A stretch of 64,000 nucleotides of DNA from Selaginella moellendorffii (taxonomy: Eukaryota > Streptophyta > Lycopodiopsida > Selaginellales > Selaginellaceae). Position numbers and translations under genes: made by a program. Where the stretch lies: assembly GCF_000143415.4 (NCBI RefSeq), contig NW_003314296.1, positions 601,645 to 665,644 of the forward strand, read 5' to 3'. Numbering within the stretch: the first letter of the stretch is position 1; every line of letters starts with the position of its first letter. The notes beneath the pieces are model-generated. The model saw nothing but the letters and a program-made list of their open reading frames with translations, searched no databases and was not told the DNA's origin. This document shows, piece after piece, positions 22,144 through 33,558 of this stretch.

Positions 22144-23409
22144 TCATGCTAGTGCCAAAAGCCTCGCGTGTAATCCCAAGTGAGACTCTTGTGACTTGTC
22201 GCAAGCCACAGCCAAGTCGTCGGGCACGCTGCCGTGCAGCGCTATAACTTCCGCCAAAACCATCTGGATGCTACTCTCGATCCCCCGGCTCCTGGCTCTT
22301 ATCTCCTGGATTTCCTGCGGCGGATACACTGAAGCTCCCAGCTCGTCTACGTCCACACCTATACTTCTAGCCTGCTCCAAGATCTTTTCCAAGCTCTCGA
22401 GCTTCCCGGGAGCGCTGGTATCCTGTGCCTTGGTAACCACGTAGAGCAGCTGCCTTACCACGACGAGCACGGCGCTGATAACATCCTTGACAGCGCTGGC
22501 AACGTCCATTTCTCCAGGTGAAAACTTTGCGTCAAAGCTCAGTGTCTCGGGGTCAACTTCGCTGCTGCAATGGCTGCCGCTGCCTCCTCCATCACCATCA
22601 TCGTCATCAATCGTTCCTTCCGCTCGCTCCAATTCAATTTCATTCATTTCACGTACCACGTCCTTTATGGAAGTCCCAACTTGCACAATGGCCCTTCCCA
22701 CTGCGGTACGATTATCAGACGGAGCTTTCAGTACAAGCTCGCAAGCTTCCCACACGCAGCCTGTAAGAGGCGGTAGTGCTTCCAGCCTCGCAGCTGCAAC
22801 AAAGAAAGAGAAAAGCTTACTTAATACCCAGTCGACCAAAGAAAAAGAATCGAAAGAAATCGTGGAAAAGCTCGCATCACCTTGAGAGCCGAGAGATAAG
22901 GCACTTTCCAGCAGCGACAAGCTGGATTCCAACGCTCCTTTCGCGACGGCCTGGACGGTGGATAAAAGAGTCGGGCCAGCCCCCACAGTGCTCCCATGGC
23001 ACAAGAGGAGAAAGCCTTGCAGTGTGTTGATGTAGCTCTCCACTTTGTCCGCAGCCTCTTGCGCCGATGGAGTCCCACTCCACAGCATTCCAGCTGAGTG
23101 AGAGAAACAAAGCTTAAAAAACTCCCAAAAAGGAGGGGAATAACATCAAGGAACATCGAGGAGATTGAAACTTACTTGTCGTGGCTTCTTTCGAGACAGC
23201 CTCCGCCGCTTTCTTGACATCACTCCACGGTACTCTCTCGCAGGCGGACGGCGCTGGCTCGTTGAGCATCTGAAAATCGGAGAAATTCGCGTGGAAATTT
23301 ACCCGGAAAGGAGGCGTACCTCGAGCGTGCTGCGAAGCGCCACCGCGTGAATGCGCACGGCGCCAAGCAAGCCGCCATCGCTACCGCTCTTCCCACGCCC
23401 CTGCTTCAT
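22144..23409 (-). CDS. GCIP/cyclin-D1-binding protein 1 homologue
   Basis: Exons 23320-23409, 23176-23269, 22881-23093 and 22144-22793 give 348 residues. Animal CCNDBP1 (GCIP) binds cyclin D and helix-loop-helix factors; plant homologues have no settled role. Conserved pieces include VPWSDVKKAAEAVSKEATT, MLWSGTPSAQEAADKVESYINTLQGFLLLCHG, LTGCVWEACELVLKAPSDNRTAVGRAIVQVG and an acidic D-rich loop (IDDDDGDGG). The fold is predicted all-helical. The start ATG follows a telo-box and TATA element. Its 3' end lies about 100 bp upstream of the neprosin start, in the same orientation. Confidence 0.82.
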
Positions 23410-23427
23410 CCTCGTCGCGCAAAAGCC

Positions 23428-23460
23428 TAAACCCTAATTAGGTCGAAGCCTTTATAGCCC
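23428..23460 (-). promoter_or_regulatory. TATA box and telo-box upstream of the GCIP gene
   Basis: On the minus strand the sequence reads GGGCTATAAAGG (around 23449-23460), then TTAGGGTTTA (around 23428-23438), then the ATG at 23409. The ~40-bp spacing from TATA to ATG implies a very short leader. Confidence 0.55.
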
Positions 23461-24508
23461 TAAATTCAAACAATAAAAAGAGCGGGAGTTAGAACCCTAT
23501 AATGCGAACGAGAAAAAGCGCGGGAACAGGCATTTAGGCAAAAGTTGGGGGATTCGGGCTCTCGATCATGGAAATAAATAATCGCCCAACATGTGCCTCG
23601 ACGCTTTCGATTTTGGACCGCCCTTTACACCAAACAATGGCGCGCGTCGCCCAAACTTGTGGCGAGCAAGCAAACATCGCTGTCGATTTCCAATGGTCCA
23701 CATGGACGTTAGAATCTTTTAAAACCAAGATTTTTAGGTCACTCCGCGCCATCTTCATGGTCGTGGCCGCTGCTTCCTCGTAAAGAAATCAAATCCCGCC
23801 GGGGATTCCCCGAATCTACCTCCCACCGCCGTATCTTTCGAAATTCCTTACTTATCACGGCAACAACTCAGGAGCCGCCACGTGGGGCAATCTTCCACGT
23901 CAGCGACCGGCAACGGATGACGTGTGTGGGCCCGCGCTGCTGGCTTGCCCGCTGCCCGCCCGGGCAGCTATGGTAACCGAGATCACAGTGATTTTATCCA
24001 AAGTTTCTCGTATGAGATTTTCCCACAAACCCGGAAGAGAGGAAGAACTCTTCCAACTGTAAAAACGATCCAAAACTAAGTTTTTTCGCACTCTTGCCAG
24101 ATCCACCAGTGCTTGCTGCTGCTCTCATTCCCTTCTCCCTTTTTTGGTGGACCGCCCTCTCTTCTCTCCCCTTTTGCTTGCATTCCCAGCATCCATCCTT
24201 GTTTTATCCTGGCACATTTATCCACATTCCCTCTTTCTTTTCCCCTCTCGATTTTGTCCATTTTTTTGTCACTGGGGTGCCATGATCTCAATAAAAATGT
24301 GAAAAGCCATAAAAAAAAATAAATCGTTTTATTTTTTTTGTTTTCCTGTGCTTGGCTGGCTGCTGGACTTTAGTGAGCTGTCTTGCTATTATCTCACCTC
24401 TGCTGGTTTCCTCTGCTGTTTGCTGCCTCCAGCCTTCGCTCCAGCCTTTTTTTTTCCTGGTTTGCCTTCTTGGGTGATTTTTTTCCAAGAGTTTTTGTAA
24501 GAGAGTGA

Positions 24509-24533
24509 GTGTGTGTGTGTGTGTGTGTGTGTG
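24509..24533. repeat. GT dinucleotide microsatellite
   Basis: Twelve consecutive GT units are visible in the leader or promoter of the RRM gene. Confidence 0.95.
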
Positions 24534-24998
24534 CTTCTCTTCGCTGTTCGTAATACTTGCGTGCACGTTGTCCCCGCTGTCCATTCGCTGTTCTTCGCCG
24601 GAAAAAAAAAATAAAATCGCATCCTTTCTCTCTTTTTCTTCTTTCTTTTCGATCATCCCTGCCTGGCTTTGATCATCATATGGACGATGGATCGCTGCAG
24701 CAGCAAGAGACCAACATAGTGCTCGCAAGCTCCTCGCTTTTCCCCCTCCCCACTTATTAAAACTCCTCACTCTCCACAGCGCTAGGGATTTTTTTCCTCT
24801 TTTCCTGGATCCAAGGCTCACAGGTGGATACATGGAGCGCACGGAGAAATCTCCTTCTTTGCTATAGATTTGAGCGCCGCTTGAGCGCAAGCGCTGGCGC
24901 AGGAACCATCTCTCTCCGGTGGGTTTGATCTTCAGTAGCTCTAGAAAATCGTTCCAAGGATTTTGGAGCTCCAAGATTTCCGGAGAAAAGAAGGAAGA

Positions 24999-26991
24999 AT
25001 GGCCGAGCCACAGCAAGGGGGAGGGGGAGGAGGAGGAGGATCTTCTCATTCCCAGCACGTCCATCACGGAGGTTTAGGGGGATCTCAGTTTGGCGACACC
25101 ACTCTCACCAAGATCTTCGTCGGGGGCCTGGCTTGGGAGACGCAGCGCGACACGATGCGGCAATACTTTGAGCAGTTTGGCGAGATTCTAGAGGCTGTGG
25201 TGATCACGGACAAGAACACTGGGCGCTCCAAAGGCTATGGCTTTGTGCGTGAATTCACTCCTTTCTTCTCTCCTTTGTCTCCTCGATTCTTTCTTGGTTT
25301 TGGTTCTATCCATGATCTATCTCTTGCTTGGCTGTTTCTTTTTCTTTTTCTTTTTTTCCTCCACTGTTTGGGCTAAGAACTTTTCTTAGCTGGGTTGTCT
25401 GTGGATCCCATCCTTGCCAAGTTGCCAGCTTGCTTGGGTGATTTTTCTTTGTTCTTTTCGTGACGGACCCAAGTGAACTAACGGATGAGAATCCGGCAAA
25501 GTTCTCTTTTTTTTTTTCCCATTTTCTCTTTTTCCCCACCCTTTTTTTTATCTTGTCTTCTCGAGCGAATGTGGATCGAAATGCCTGGCTGCAGTAACTT
25601 CACAAGCATTGGAAATGATAAAAAATTTGGTTGGAACAGGTAACTTTCAAGGATCCCGAGTCGGCACGACGAGCTTGCGAGAATCCAACGCCGGTTATCG
25701 ATGGCCGGCGAGCAAACTGCAACCTTGCAGCACTTGGAGTGAGGCCGAGGTTCCCACCATTTCATCAAGGTACGAGTCTTTTCCTTCCCATTTCTCGAAC
25801 TTCTAGCTACAAGATCGATCAGCTTTGATTGTTGGTCGTGGAAAAAACTGGTTTTTTAGTTCTCTTGTGTCCTCACTCCCTCTCTCGACGCGCTTTCGAC
25901 ATTTAAAAACATTCTTGGTTTTAATTCAGGTGCTTCGAGAGTTCGTCACTTCTCCCCAGTTCTCGGGAGCTCTCAAGTCGGGGCAGCAAGCTATTCTCCC
26001 GGCGGGGCCTCGTCATCGTTTCCACAGATGCCCGCCGCTCCATTCTCGTATCCTCAAGCCGGGTTCTCATACGCCGCCACTCCATACGGGTAAGTTTCCT
26101 TCCACGATCGATCGATCGATCGATCGATCGAAACGAAGTTTTATTCCAACCTATTCCTCCAGATACGCTTACGTCCCCTCGGAGTACTCTTACCAGGTAC
26201 CTTACCACCACCCTCATCCCTAATCTTCCTCCAGCTCTATACTCTCTACACATTCTTCTTCTTTATCCCTTTCCCTCGTTTTTTTTTTTCGCTTTTTATG
26301 CAATCCCAAGGAGGCCATAGTTCTCAAGCGTTTCGTACTATGGCGTCTTTGCCTTGTGTTTTTTTTTTGTTTTTTTTTTTTGTAGAGCCTGTATCCTTAC
26401 GGGAATCCACAACTTTCAGCTGTCTATGGTGGAAGTAGTAGTGGCAGCAGCACCATAAGCAATCCAGCAGCAGTGTATACATACTCTGGCTTCAACCAGA
26501 TTGGATCCACCTATCCCTCTGGTGGTGGTCAGCCTTATTCTCCTGCTGGAGGCATGCAACACCACCATGGCCACCCTCAAGTTGTGCAGTATTCACCCCT
26601 AGCGCCAACTTCACCTCTGCCATCGCCGTCGTCCTCGTCGTCGCCGCCCGCATCGGCTATGTACAACGCTACTGCTGCTGCTGGTGCGTCTGCAATCTCT
26701 CCACCACCTTCAGCTGGTGGTGCTTCCACTACACAACCAGGTAACTCCGACTTTCTAAAGTCAAGCTTGCATTTCTGTGGGAATGAATTCGCCATTGAGA
26801 CGTACCAATTCAGCAGGTGTTTGTGTTCTCATTCAGGGTTGACAACACACCCCACAACATCTTCATCTTCAAGGTCCTTGCAACAACAACAGCAGCAACA
26901 ACATCAACATCAACAATACCCGCCAACTTCATCGTCACAGGGCACTTCAGCTGCAGCTGCAGGAGGCTCATCTTCGTCCTCACACAATTGA
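24999..26991 (+). CDS. single-RRM RNA-binding protein (ARP1/RBM24-38-like)
   Basis: Exons 24999-25244, 25640-25769, 25930-26089, 26163-26196, 26386-26740 and 26837-26991 give 359 residues. One RRM near residues 37-113 has RNP2 KIFVGGLAW and RNP1 KGYGFVTF; RNP1 is split by the first intron. The conserved flank [25 protein letters not shown] is typical of the plant ARP1-like group, which affects mRNA fate and hormone responses. The rest is low complexity: Y/P/S-rich, then a poly-Q/H run and an S/A-rich end. The first intron is long for this locus (395 nt) and pyrimidine-rich. Intron 3 holds an ATCG microsatellite at about 26105-26131. Confidence 0.9.
26105..26131. repeat. ATCG tetranucleotide microsatellite
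   Basis: Six to seven tandem ATCG units lie inside intron 3 of the RRM gene. The unit is self-complementary, so the tract can fold on itself. Confidence 0.95.
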
Positions 26992-27852
26992 TTCTTCACT
27001 TCCATCCCGCAAAAGCCCCAAAAAGCGCATCCACATCCCACATCAAACCAGGAAAGAAAACAAGAAAAAACAGGCAGAAAGAATAGAGGGTAGAACTCAA
27101 CTCGGCACAGACAACATTGAAGAGAATAAGTAACACAAGAGAGGACCCAGGCATTCTACATAATTTTACATTATAATGTAGAACTCTAACCATTCATTTA
27201 GGAAGAAAAAAAAAAGCTGAAAAAAACAGAAGAGGAAAACAAAGAGTTGACTGGTCAAAGGTGGTCCAGCACTGGAGCACTGACTTTTGAACATGCTAGC
27301 CAGCTCATTTGGGTTCTGGAAGCAACTTGTGTGTGAACGTGAACGTTGCTATTCAATGTCTTTTTGGCATAGGATTGGCCTTTCCAACCTTGTTGTTTTG
27401 GATATTGAGTAAGTTAGTTATCAACTTCCCCAGCTTGGGCACAGAGGTATACAGACAGAGTGGAAGATGATGGATGCCCTTGAAAAGCTGCTATGCTTTT
27501 CCAGCTTTTTATTTTTGTTGTAAATTTTATAAAAGAAAACTCTTTGAAAAGGTGGCGAAAATGCACACCCCTTGGAAGCCAGAAGGGTCCAAAACACCCC
27601 ATCCAATCCAAAGCTTTAGAAAAATATCCGAGCCTCAAGTCCACATCTGTTGGGTCTCTTTCTCTATCTCGTTGGGTGAAGAGATCAGGTAAATGAGCTG
27701 TGACGGTAAGTATTAAACTATTTTGGCCTGGAGCTTTGTCTAAGGTAGACAGTCTTGGGAACTTTTGACTTAGATTAGTCAGTATCATCAACAATCAAAG
27801 TCCAACCTTACAAGCTATACCTTAATAATACTCTGATTTATTTTTTCTGTTT
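26992..27852. other. convergent 3' spacer between the RRM and B3 genes
   Basis: The first part is probably the RRM 3' UTR (A-rich to about 27240). The rest is AT-rich with no supported coding frame. Confidence 0.5.
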
Positions 27853-28566
27853 CTAGTTGGACTTTGGAATTTTGAAGAAGGTGATTCCAAACTTTGGTGC
27901 CAAGGGATTCATGAGCATCTTCTTGTAGAAGCACACAATGTCTCCTTCTTGGAGCGAGTTCTCTCTCACATATTGAATCCACTGATTTGTGACCAAGCTC
28001 GGCCCTCTCTTCCCCTTCTTGTATCCAAACTCCCAAACAGCGCCCTTTTCGTCCACAAACTCCATGGGAATCTTCTCGTCATCATCGAGTCTTGGGAGCT
28101 TCGACTCCTCGTGGACAGAGAAGATCAATGTGTCTAGTGTATCGACGTCCCCCTTGGTCAGTCTCTTGCCAAACAGTGGAAACCAGTGAGCTTTGTCCGT
28201 GATGTTTAGAGGCCTGTCGTACTTCTGGGGTCTCCACTTTGTGTACGAAGAAGATGTGGAATCCATTTGATGGCAAGAATATTTGCCCAAATTGACACCC
28301 TCATCGCCGTCCACCTTTCTTCGCTTGGGCTCTCTAAGTTCTTGGTCCACCATCTCGCTATCGAAAGAACTTATCTTGGGTCCTTCCAGAGCCGCCTTGC
28401 GTGGAGAACGCTTTCCTTGGTTTGACCAAGTCAACGTTTTTGTGATGCTGGACTTAGGGTATGGATGTTGAATCGAAGAACGGAGCTGTGGAGAACGCTT
28501 CCTCTTGTTCAACCAAGTCTGTAAACTCTTCGTCAGACTGCAAGATCGGTCCTCACTATGAAGCAT
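27853..28566 (-). CDS. B3-domain DNA-binding protein
   Basis: A single exon encodes 237 residues. The frame opens at a GTG (28572), but the first ATG is 28566. The C-terminal ~115 residues form a B3 domain: HWFPLFGKRLTKGDVDTLDT, then VWEFGYKKGKRGPSLVTNQW and a final YVRENSLQEGDIVCFYK. B3 domains bind DNA in auxin, ABA and flowering regulators; the subgroup is not clear. The N-terminal third is basic and holds two similar segments, TKSLQTWLNKRKRSP and TKTLTWSNQGKRSP, which look like a local duplication. KRRK is a likely nuclear signal. A further 5' exon cannot be excluded, because a TATA-like element lies only about 40 bp upstream. Confidence 0.78.
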   Translation of the reverse strand: MLHSEDRSCSLTKSLQTWLNKRKRSPQLRSSIQHPYPKSSITKTLTWSNQGKRSPRKAALEGPKISSFDSEMVDQELREPKRRKVDGDEGVNLGKYSCHQMDSTSSSYTKWRPQKYDRPLNITDKAHWFPLFGKRLTKGDVDTLDTLIFSVHEESKLPRLDDDEKIPMEFVDEKGAVWEFGYKKGKRGPSLVTNQWIQYVRENSLQEGDIVCFYKKMLMNPLAPKFGITFFKIPKSN

Positions 28567-28600
28567 GGGCACAAATATAGAGTCACAACCCGAAACCCTG

Positions 28601-28610
28601 ATTTATATAC
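28601..28610 (-). promoter_or_regulatory. TATA-like element upstream of the B3 gene
   Basis: The minus strand reads GTATATAAAT, about 35-44 bp before the B3 ATG, in the 122-bp gap after the MYB-CC stop. It would give a very short leader. Confidence 0.35.
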
Positions 28611-28688
28611 AATTCTTACCTTTTGGAGTAAACCGAACTTTATCTTTATAACTTTTTAATCGGAATTATATTAACTTCTTAACTTTTG

Positions 28689-30009
28689 CTAAGATTCTGT
28701 TGGGCCAGCTGCCCAACCAAACTCATTCAAGTCAAGACCGTTCACTTCTTTGCAGTTCAGGTCCAGACCTTGCTCCATCTTGTTGCCCATTATATGATGA
28801 GCTTGGGGCTTTTGCAAAGAAAGTGTTACTAAACCTTGATCTAACATTCCCTCCTCGCGTTTGAGACGCATCCAGGGCTCAATTCCACCAAATATCCTCG
28901 TTGGTTTCTTGATCCCACTTTGCTGCTGGCTTGCTAATACCTGGTGAAGATTGTGTGACTGAAGCCTCTGTTCCCTCGCAAAAAGAAGCTGCTGCTCCAG
29001 CGTGGTCTCGGCACTTGATGCAGCTTTGCAAAGTTCCAGTTTTACTGAGGCGTTCAGATCCTGGCCTCCTACAGAAAAAGTCTCCCTTGCCTTTTCTAAG
29101 AGAGCTTGGAGATATTTCCCCTGGGCTTCGATTCGCAACTGTAGATGCCTTTGAACCTGTATAAGTTGTAAGAAAATTAAAAATTATAATTAATTACAGA
29201 AATTAGAAAACTTTACCTCAAGTTGTTCATGTAGCTTCTTTTGCACCTCCATTTGTAGCCTCAGAGCTTCTGTGATTTGAGAACTTGCAAAGTGATGAGG
29301 ACAAGCTAGTTGTTACAGAATATTTGGGGGAAAAGGATGGAGCTTACTCAGATGAGGATGAGGAAAGGTGACCCTGCTGGGCTATCAAATCCTGAGCATT
29401 GGGTGTGTTGTATGATACAATGCTGGCTGCACACAAAATGTAAAGCAATGTTTGGGACTCAATGCTTGCTTGAAACATTATAGTATAATGCGAGGAAAGC
29501 TTTTCTACCATTTCTGTTTGCGACGTTTGTATCCTTGTTGAGTTGCTTCCCAAGACGAAATTTCTGATGAAAGCAAAGCATCAAGAACTGAAGGCAAAAA
29601 ATCCAAGAAAAAAAGCAAAAAACCTGAAGGTGGCTTTTGAGATGATACAAAGTAAGGCCTTTGACTCCCATGATCCTCATCACGGATTTTGGTGTCGCCT
29701 CTACATCCATTCCAATCCAAATTTTAGAATTAGCTTTGCAGTGATCGAGAAAGAGGCATAACATTAGAACTTTTTAGTGGAACTTTCTGGGATTTCTGGG
29801 ACTTTCGGCTTACTCTCGGCTCCTCCCAGCTGAGTGACAGCCTCCACGAATCGCTCATGCAACTCGGGTGTCCATCGGAGCCTTGGTTTAGGCTCGGACG
29901 CAGAGATTTTCGCCTGCTCGACGCTCAATCCAGTGTACAAAGTTGGCTGCTGCTGCTGCTGCTGGGACATGAAATTCGTACCCGGAGAGAAATTTTTCAC
30001 TTGATACAT
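28689..30009 (-). CDS. MYB-CC transcription factor (PHR1/PHL type)
   Basis: Exons 29814-30009, 29624-29700, 29509-29563, 29348-29426, 29217-29283 and 28689-29156 give 313 residues. MYB-CC factors, including the phosphate-starvation regulator PHR1, bind P1BS-type sites as dimers. The GARP/MYB domain spans exons 1-3: LRWTPELHERFVEAVTQLGG, then KATPKSVMRIMGVKGLTLYH and LKSHLQKFRLGKQ. The coiled coil follows in exons 5-6 (ITEALRLQMEVQKKLHEQLE, then VQRHLQLRIEAQGKYLQ) with the LHEQLE signature. Exon 5 begins at the acceptor TTTGCAAG, giving SQITEAL. The C-terminus has two LDLN motifs, which resemble EAR repression motifs. The ATG at 30009 is used because the frame upstream starts only with TTG. 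Confidence 0.93.
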
Positions 30010-31799
30010 ATCCAAGAGGAGTGAGGGTGAGTCTCTCCAAAAAAGAAAGCTAGAAAAAACAAACTAGAAGAGGATCGCCACTGTCACTACTCTCACTACT
30101 GCTCCCATGGAATTCAAGTTTAAAAACTCGAAAAATATCCTCAAGCAACCCAAGCGAAGCATCGATAGTTTTTTTTACCAAAGTAGAAAACCCACCAAAG
30201 AGATTGAATGAGGCAAACAATGTAAGGCCTCCAAAACTATTTATTTGGTCCCTGTGCTCGACCCGGCAAATCTGGGCCGTGGATGCCACCACCATTCCGG
30301 ATTCCGGATAGGAATGGTGCAGAGAATATTCGACCGGAGGAAAGGCGGGACTCCGCATACGGCCGCCACGTGGCAGGAGAACAATTCCGGGTCTGTCCAG
30401 AAGAACACAAAGTCGAGTTTGTGCTGCACGGAAGAACTTTGAAATGCTGGGCTGGTGGTCACTGGCATGGAGAATTTTATGATCAAAGTAAAGAATATCA
30501 AATATAACATTGTGTTCCTGGCATTTATAGTAATATTAACTTAATAAAATTGAAAGAAAACTTAAACTATGCCTTTGAGCGTTAAAGAATATAAAATGGA
30601 GAAATCTCTCATCCGGAATGCGCAAATGATACAAGTCTCAGTGGGACAGATCAATGCTTTCTAGTACCAAAGAAGAGGAAAGAAACATTGGTTCGATCCA
30701 GAGGGGAATACTGTAGAATATGGTGAGAGCATATAAACTTTACTCGATTTCTAGGGAGTACCGCAACTTGTTTTGGGGGGGGGGGGGAGGGGGGAGAGAA
30801 CTTTCTATCCATGGGGAATCTAGAATATAGAGTCAAGAGAGACTGGTTTTTACCCTTTGACAAATTTCACCCAAAGTTTGACTTTAGCCCTCCACTCGCA
30901 GAGAATCGCCCAAACAAATGATGTGATCGCGTGCACGTCCTGACCTTGGTTTTAATCATCAAGGTTCCAACCACAATGATTTGGAAGAACACACACACCT
31001 TAGTAACGTGGTTAAGCGAGGTATTTGCTTCGATAACCCGTGGTAAACAGTCGCAAGAGAATGGGAATAGAATCTGGGCGTCCATTTGGTACAATTTATT
31101 CCAGCATTGGTACGTCCAAATCATGCAGTGTAGTGCACACAAGCAAGGGGACTTGCTTTTGACACTGTCAAAAAAGAGTCAAGATCAAGTCCTTCAAATC
31201 CATTCCCTCCACCAATATGATCATGGATACGTGATCAATCAATCTGGAGCGAATCCAGGAATCAAACACTTTTGGAATCTTCTTTTTCCCACAAAAAGGT
31301 CAACACTACACACACACACGCTTACACACTCGTCCTTTTTCCCCTTCTTCGTCATCTTCATCTCTGGGCTAATTAATTCTTCTTCATTCTTCTCTCTCGG
31401 CTAAGCTCGCTGTTAAAAAAGGTACCGAAATATCTTCAAACCAAAACGAAAGCCAACTCCTGTTTTCTTGGCTATCCTTAAAAACTTCGCAAACTTCTCA
31501 CGTACCCAGCTATACTCTTCAAGTGTGGAGCGGGATGAACACAGCAAGGATGCAAACTCCTCCTGAGCACTAGATGAATCCTACCTGAGAAGAAGAGATG
31601 AAAAGAGATCGATCAAAAGTGAAGAGCAAAGCTACGTACCGTGCCAATCCAAGGATGCATCCCCCAAGAGGTCCAGCGAGTTCATCCCACTTTATTGGAT
31701 CTGCAAAAACCCCTCCACCACGTACGAGAAAGTAACGTCGCTCATTCCCTAGTACTTCTTTCTCTCTCCTTCCTAGCTATATACCAAAGAGTCACCTCG
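30010..31799. other. intergenic region with poly-G tract
   Basis: This is MYB-CC upstream DNA and KH-gene downstream DNA. No gene is supported. A poly-G run at about 30775-30796 is interrupted by two A residues and could form a quadruplex. A short ACACACAC run lies near 31308-31320. Confidence 0.5.
30775..30796. repeat. poly-G tract
   Basis: The run has more than a dozen consecutive G residues, then AGGGGGG. It is unusual in this AT-rich spacer and lies about 0.77 kb upstream of the MYB-CC start. Confidence 0.9.
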
Positions 31800-33328
31800 T
31801 CATCTTCGAATTTTCGGTCTCTTCATGCCGGGATTGTTGAATGAAGTCAGCGAACCTGTCAAGTATGGACTATCCTCTCGTAGTGTACCGTTTAGCATCG
31901 CCAGCTCCCGGAGTTGCGCCTTCTTCACGGCGTCCACAGACTCGTCCTGTGGACAGCAGTCACGGAAACTTATTGTGAAAAAAAAGATAGCTAATGACTT
32001 CTGTGCGCTAAGAACTAGAGAGGATAACCTTAATAGAAAAAAAGCGATACCGGAGGTGGCCGAAGCACGTCTTCAATTATCTCCTGCGCGTATTGCAAGT
32101 GCGTGTCGATCTGGTTGGCCGGAAGCTCCGCCTCCACGAGGACGTGCAATGGCTCGTTCAAGTGCTCGTAGCCAGGCTTGTCCCTCATCTTCTCCTCCTG
32201 GAGAGAGAGCTCTAAGCAACAAAATGAAACGGCCGTGCGCGGGGAGAAAAACCCATACCTTTGCTGCGTCCTTGATCGACCCTCGCCCTCTTATCATCAC
32301 GCGGCACCCGGTCTCGTTCTCGACACGCTTCAGCGACAGTCCTCTCGGCCCAAGAAGGCGGCCCACAAAGTTAAACTGCAAGCAAGCAAGAATGACGAAA
32401 GAGCTCGTCTCGCATACGCAAAACGCACGAAATGATAAACACTTACGTTAGGATAATCATCGGTAGGAATCTCGATTCGCAAGGTCTTCTTTATAATCGG
32501 TCCAGGCGAACCGGCAGGGCTGCCATGCCAGAGAGGTAAGACAGTCCTCTGCATGGATCATATCAAAAAAAAAAAAGAAAAAAAGAAACAGAAGATCGAG
32601 CTCAAAATGAGAGAACGAACAAAAACCAAAGAGAAAAGCATGACCAACCTCGTGCTGCATGGCAGCCCAAGCATTTAAATCTCTGCTTCCTCCATTAGAA
32701 ATCAACCCCAGGGGGCTTCCCATGTCCAAAGTGTCCTGTTCTAGAAGTTGTGACTGGCCTATGAGTTTAGAAACTCGAAGAATCTCTGCTCGAGAAATGA
32801 GAAAAAATATCAAAACTTTAAATCGATACAAGTGTATGTAACGTACCCTGATTAAGTAGGAAGCTGCAGTGAGGAAGAACCATCATGAAAGGTCGCAGAC
32901 TTTCTTGTTCCATAAGTAACTCTGTGAAGTACCTGAGACAAAGAAACGATGAAACGAGATGAGAGAAGAAATAAAAAGGTAAAAAAGAAAGGGAGAGAAA
33001 AAAGATGATCGAAAACCCAGATCTCTGATCTCTGAGCTCCACCACACCCCATTCTTCCCTACATTCTAAGCGCGGCCCCAATCCAGCCGGAAGCCTCCGA
33101 TCCGCGACGCTCGATGACCTACCGATCGAAATATCGCCAGCGATCGGCCGAAATATCGCGAGCGCGAGCAAGATGGGATGGAAGAGATGGGAGATGCGAG
33201 GTATGGATTACTCACTTGTCATGCTCCAGCAGCGCGTTGGGAGATCTTCCAAGGCCGCCGATTTGAGGCGAGAGGCTGCCAGTGGATGCGGACGATGGCG
33301 AGTAGTGCATGTAAGATCGCCCAGACAT
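31800..33328 (-). CDS. KH-domain RNA-binding protein of the STAR/QUAKING type
   Basis: Exons 33216-33328, 32847-32932, 32649-32785, 32447-32548, 32259-32375, 32051-32197 and 31800-31946 give 282 residues. Plant members of this family are nuclear proteins of the splicing factor 1/Quaking group. The N-terminus ([14 protein letters not shown], then [16 protein letters not shown]) is the STAR dimerisation region. [11 protein letters not shown] leads into the KH domain [19 protein letters not shown] with GPRG as the GxxG loop, followed by [13 protein letters not shown] and HVLVEAELP. The C-terminus (GMKRPKIRR) matches the family tail and reads through a possible donor, so no last intron is used. 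The gene diverges from RRP43 with 230 bp between start codons. Confidence 0.94.
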
Positions 33329-33558
33329 GACCCTTGCTCGCGCTGCTGTAGCGATGGTGTTCTTGCGCCCAAGGAGAGAGAGAAAGCCCCCAAATTTTGT
33401 GAATAGAAAAGAAAGCCCAGGGGGTGATATTTGTGTGGAAATGGGGTCCCTTCTTAAACCCTGCTTGTCCTACTCCTGCTTACGTGGCGTGATGTGTCAC
33501 GTCAGCCCTAATTAGGGCACACGAGGCAGACACAAGGGAAATTCTTAGGGTTTTGGCT
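33329..33558. promoter_or_regulatory. shared promoter of the KH gene and RRP43
   Basis: These 230 bp lie between divergent start codons. They contain TACGTGGC (33481-33488) and GTCACGTCAGC (about 33496-33506), both ACGT-core elements. TTAGGGTTTT lies just before the RRP43 ATG. Confidence 0.55.

Larger units (their letters stand above)
23410..24998. other. divergent intergenic region / leader of the RRM gene
   Basis: This spans about 1.6 kb between the divergent GCIP and RRM genes. It includes a pyrimidine-rich stretch at 24115-24260, A-rich runs, a GT microsatellite at about 24509-24533 and further CT-rich sequence up to 24760. The last ~200 bp probably form the RRM 5' UTR. No coding frame can be supported; minus-strand frames here are low-complexity. 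Confidence 0.5.

Noticed and set aside
31825-32451. 208-codon plus-strand frame
   Set aside because: It is antisense to the KH/STAR gene, crosses its introns and exons, and lacks any recognisable domain.
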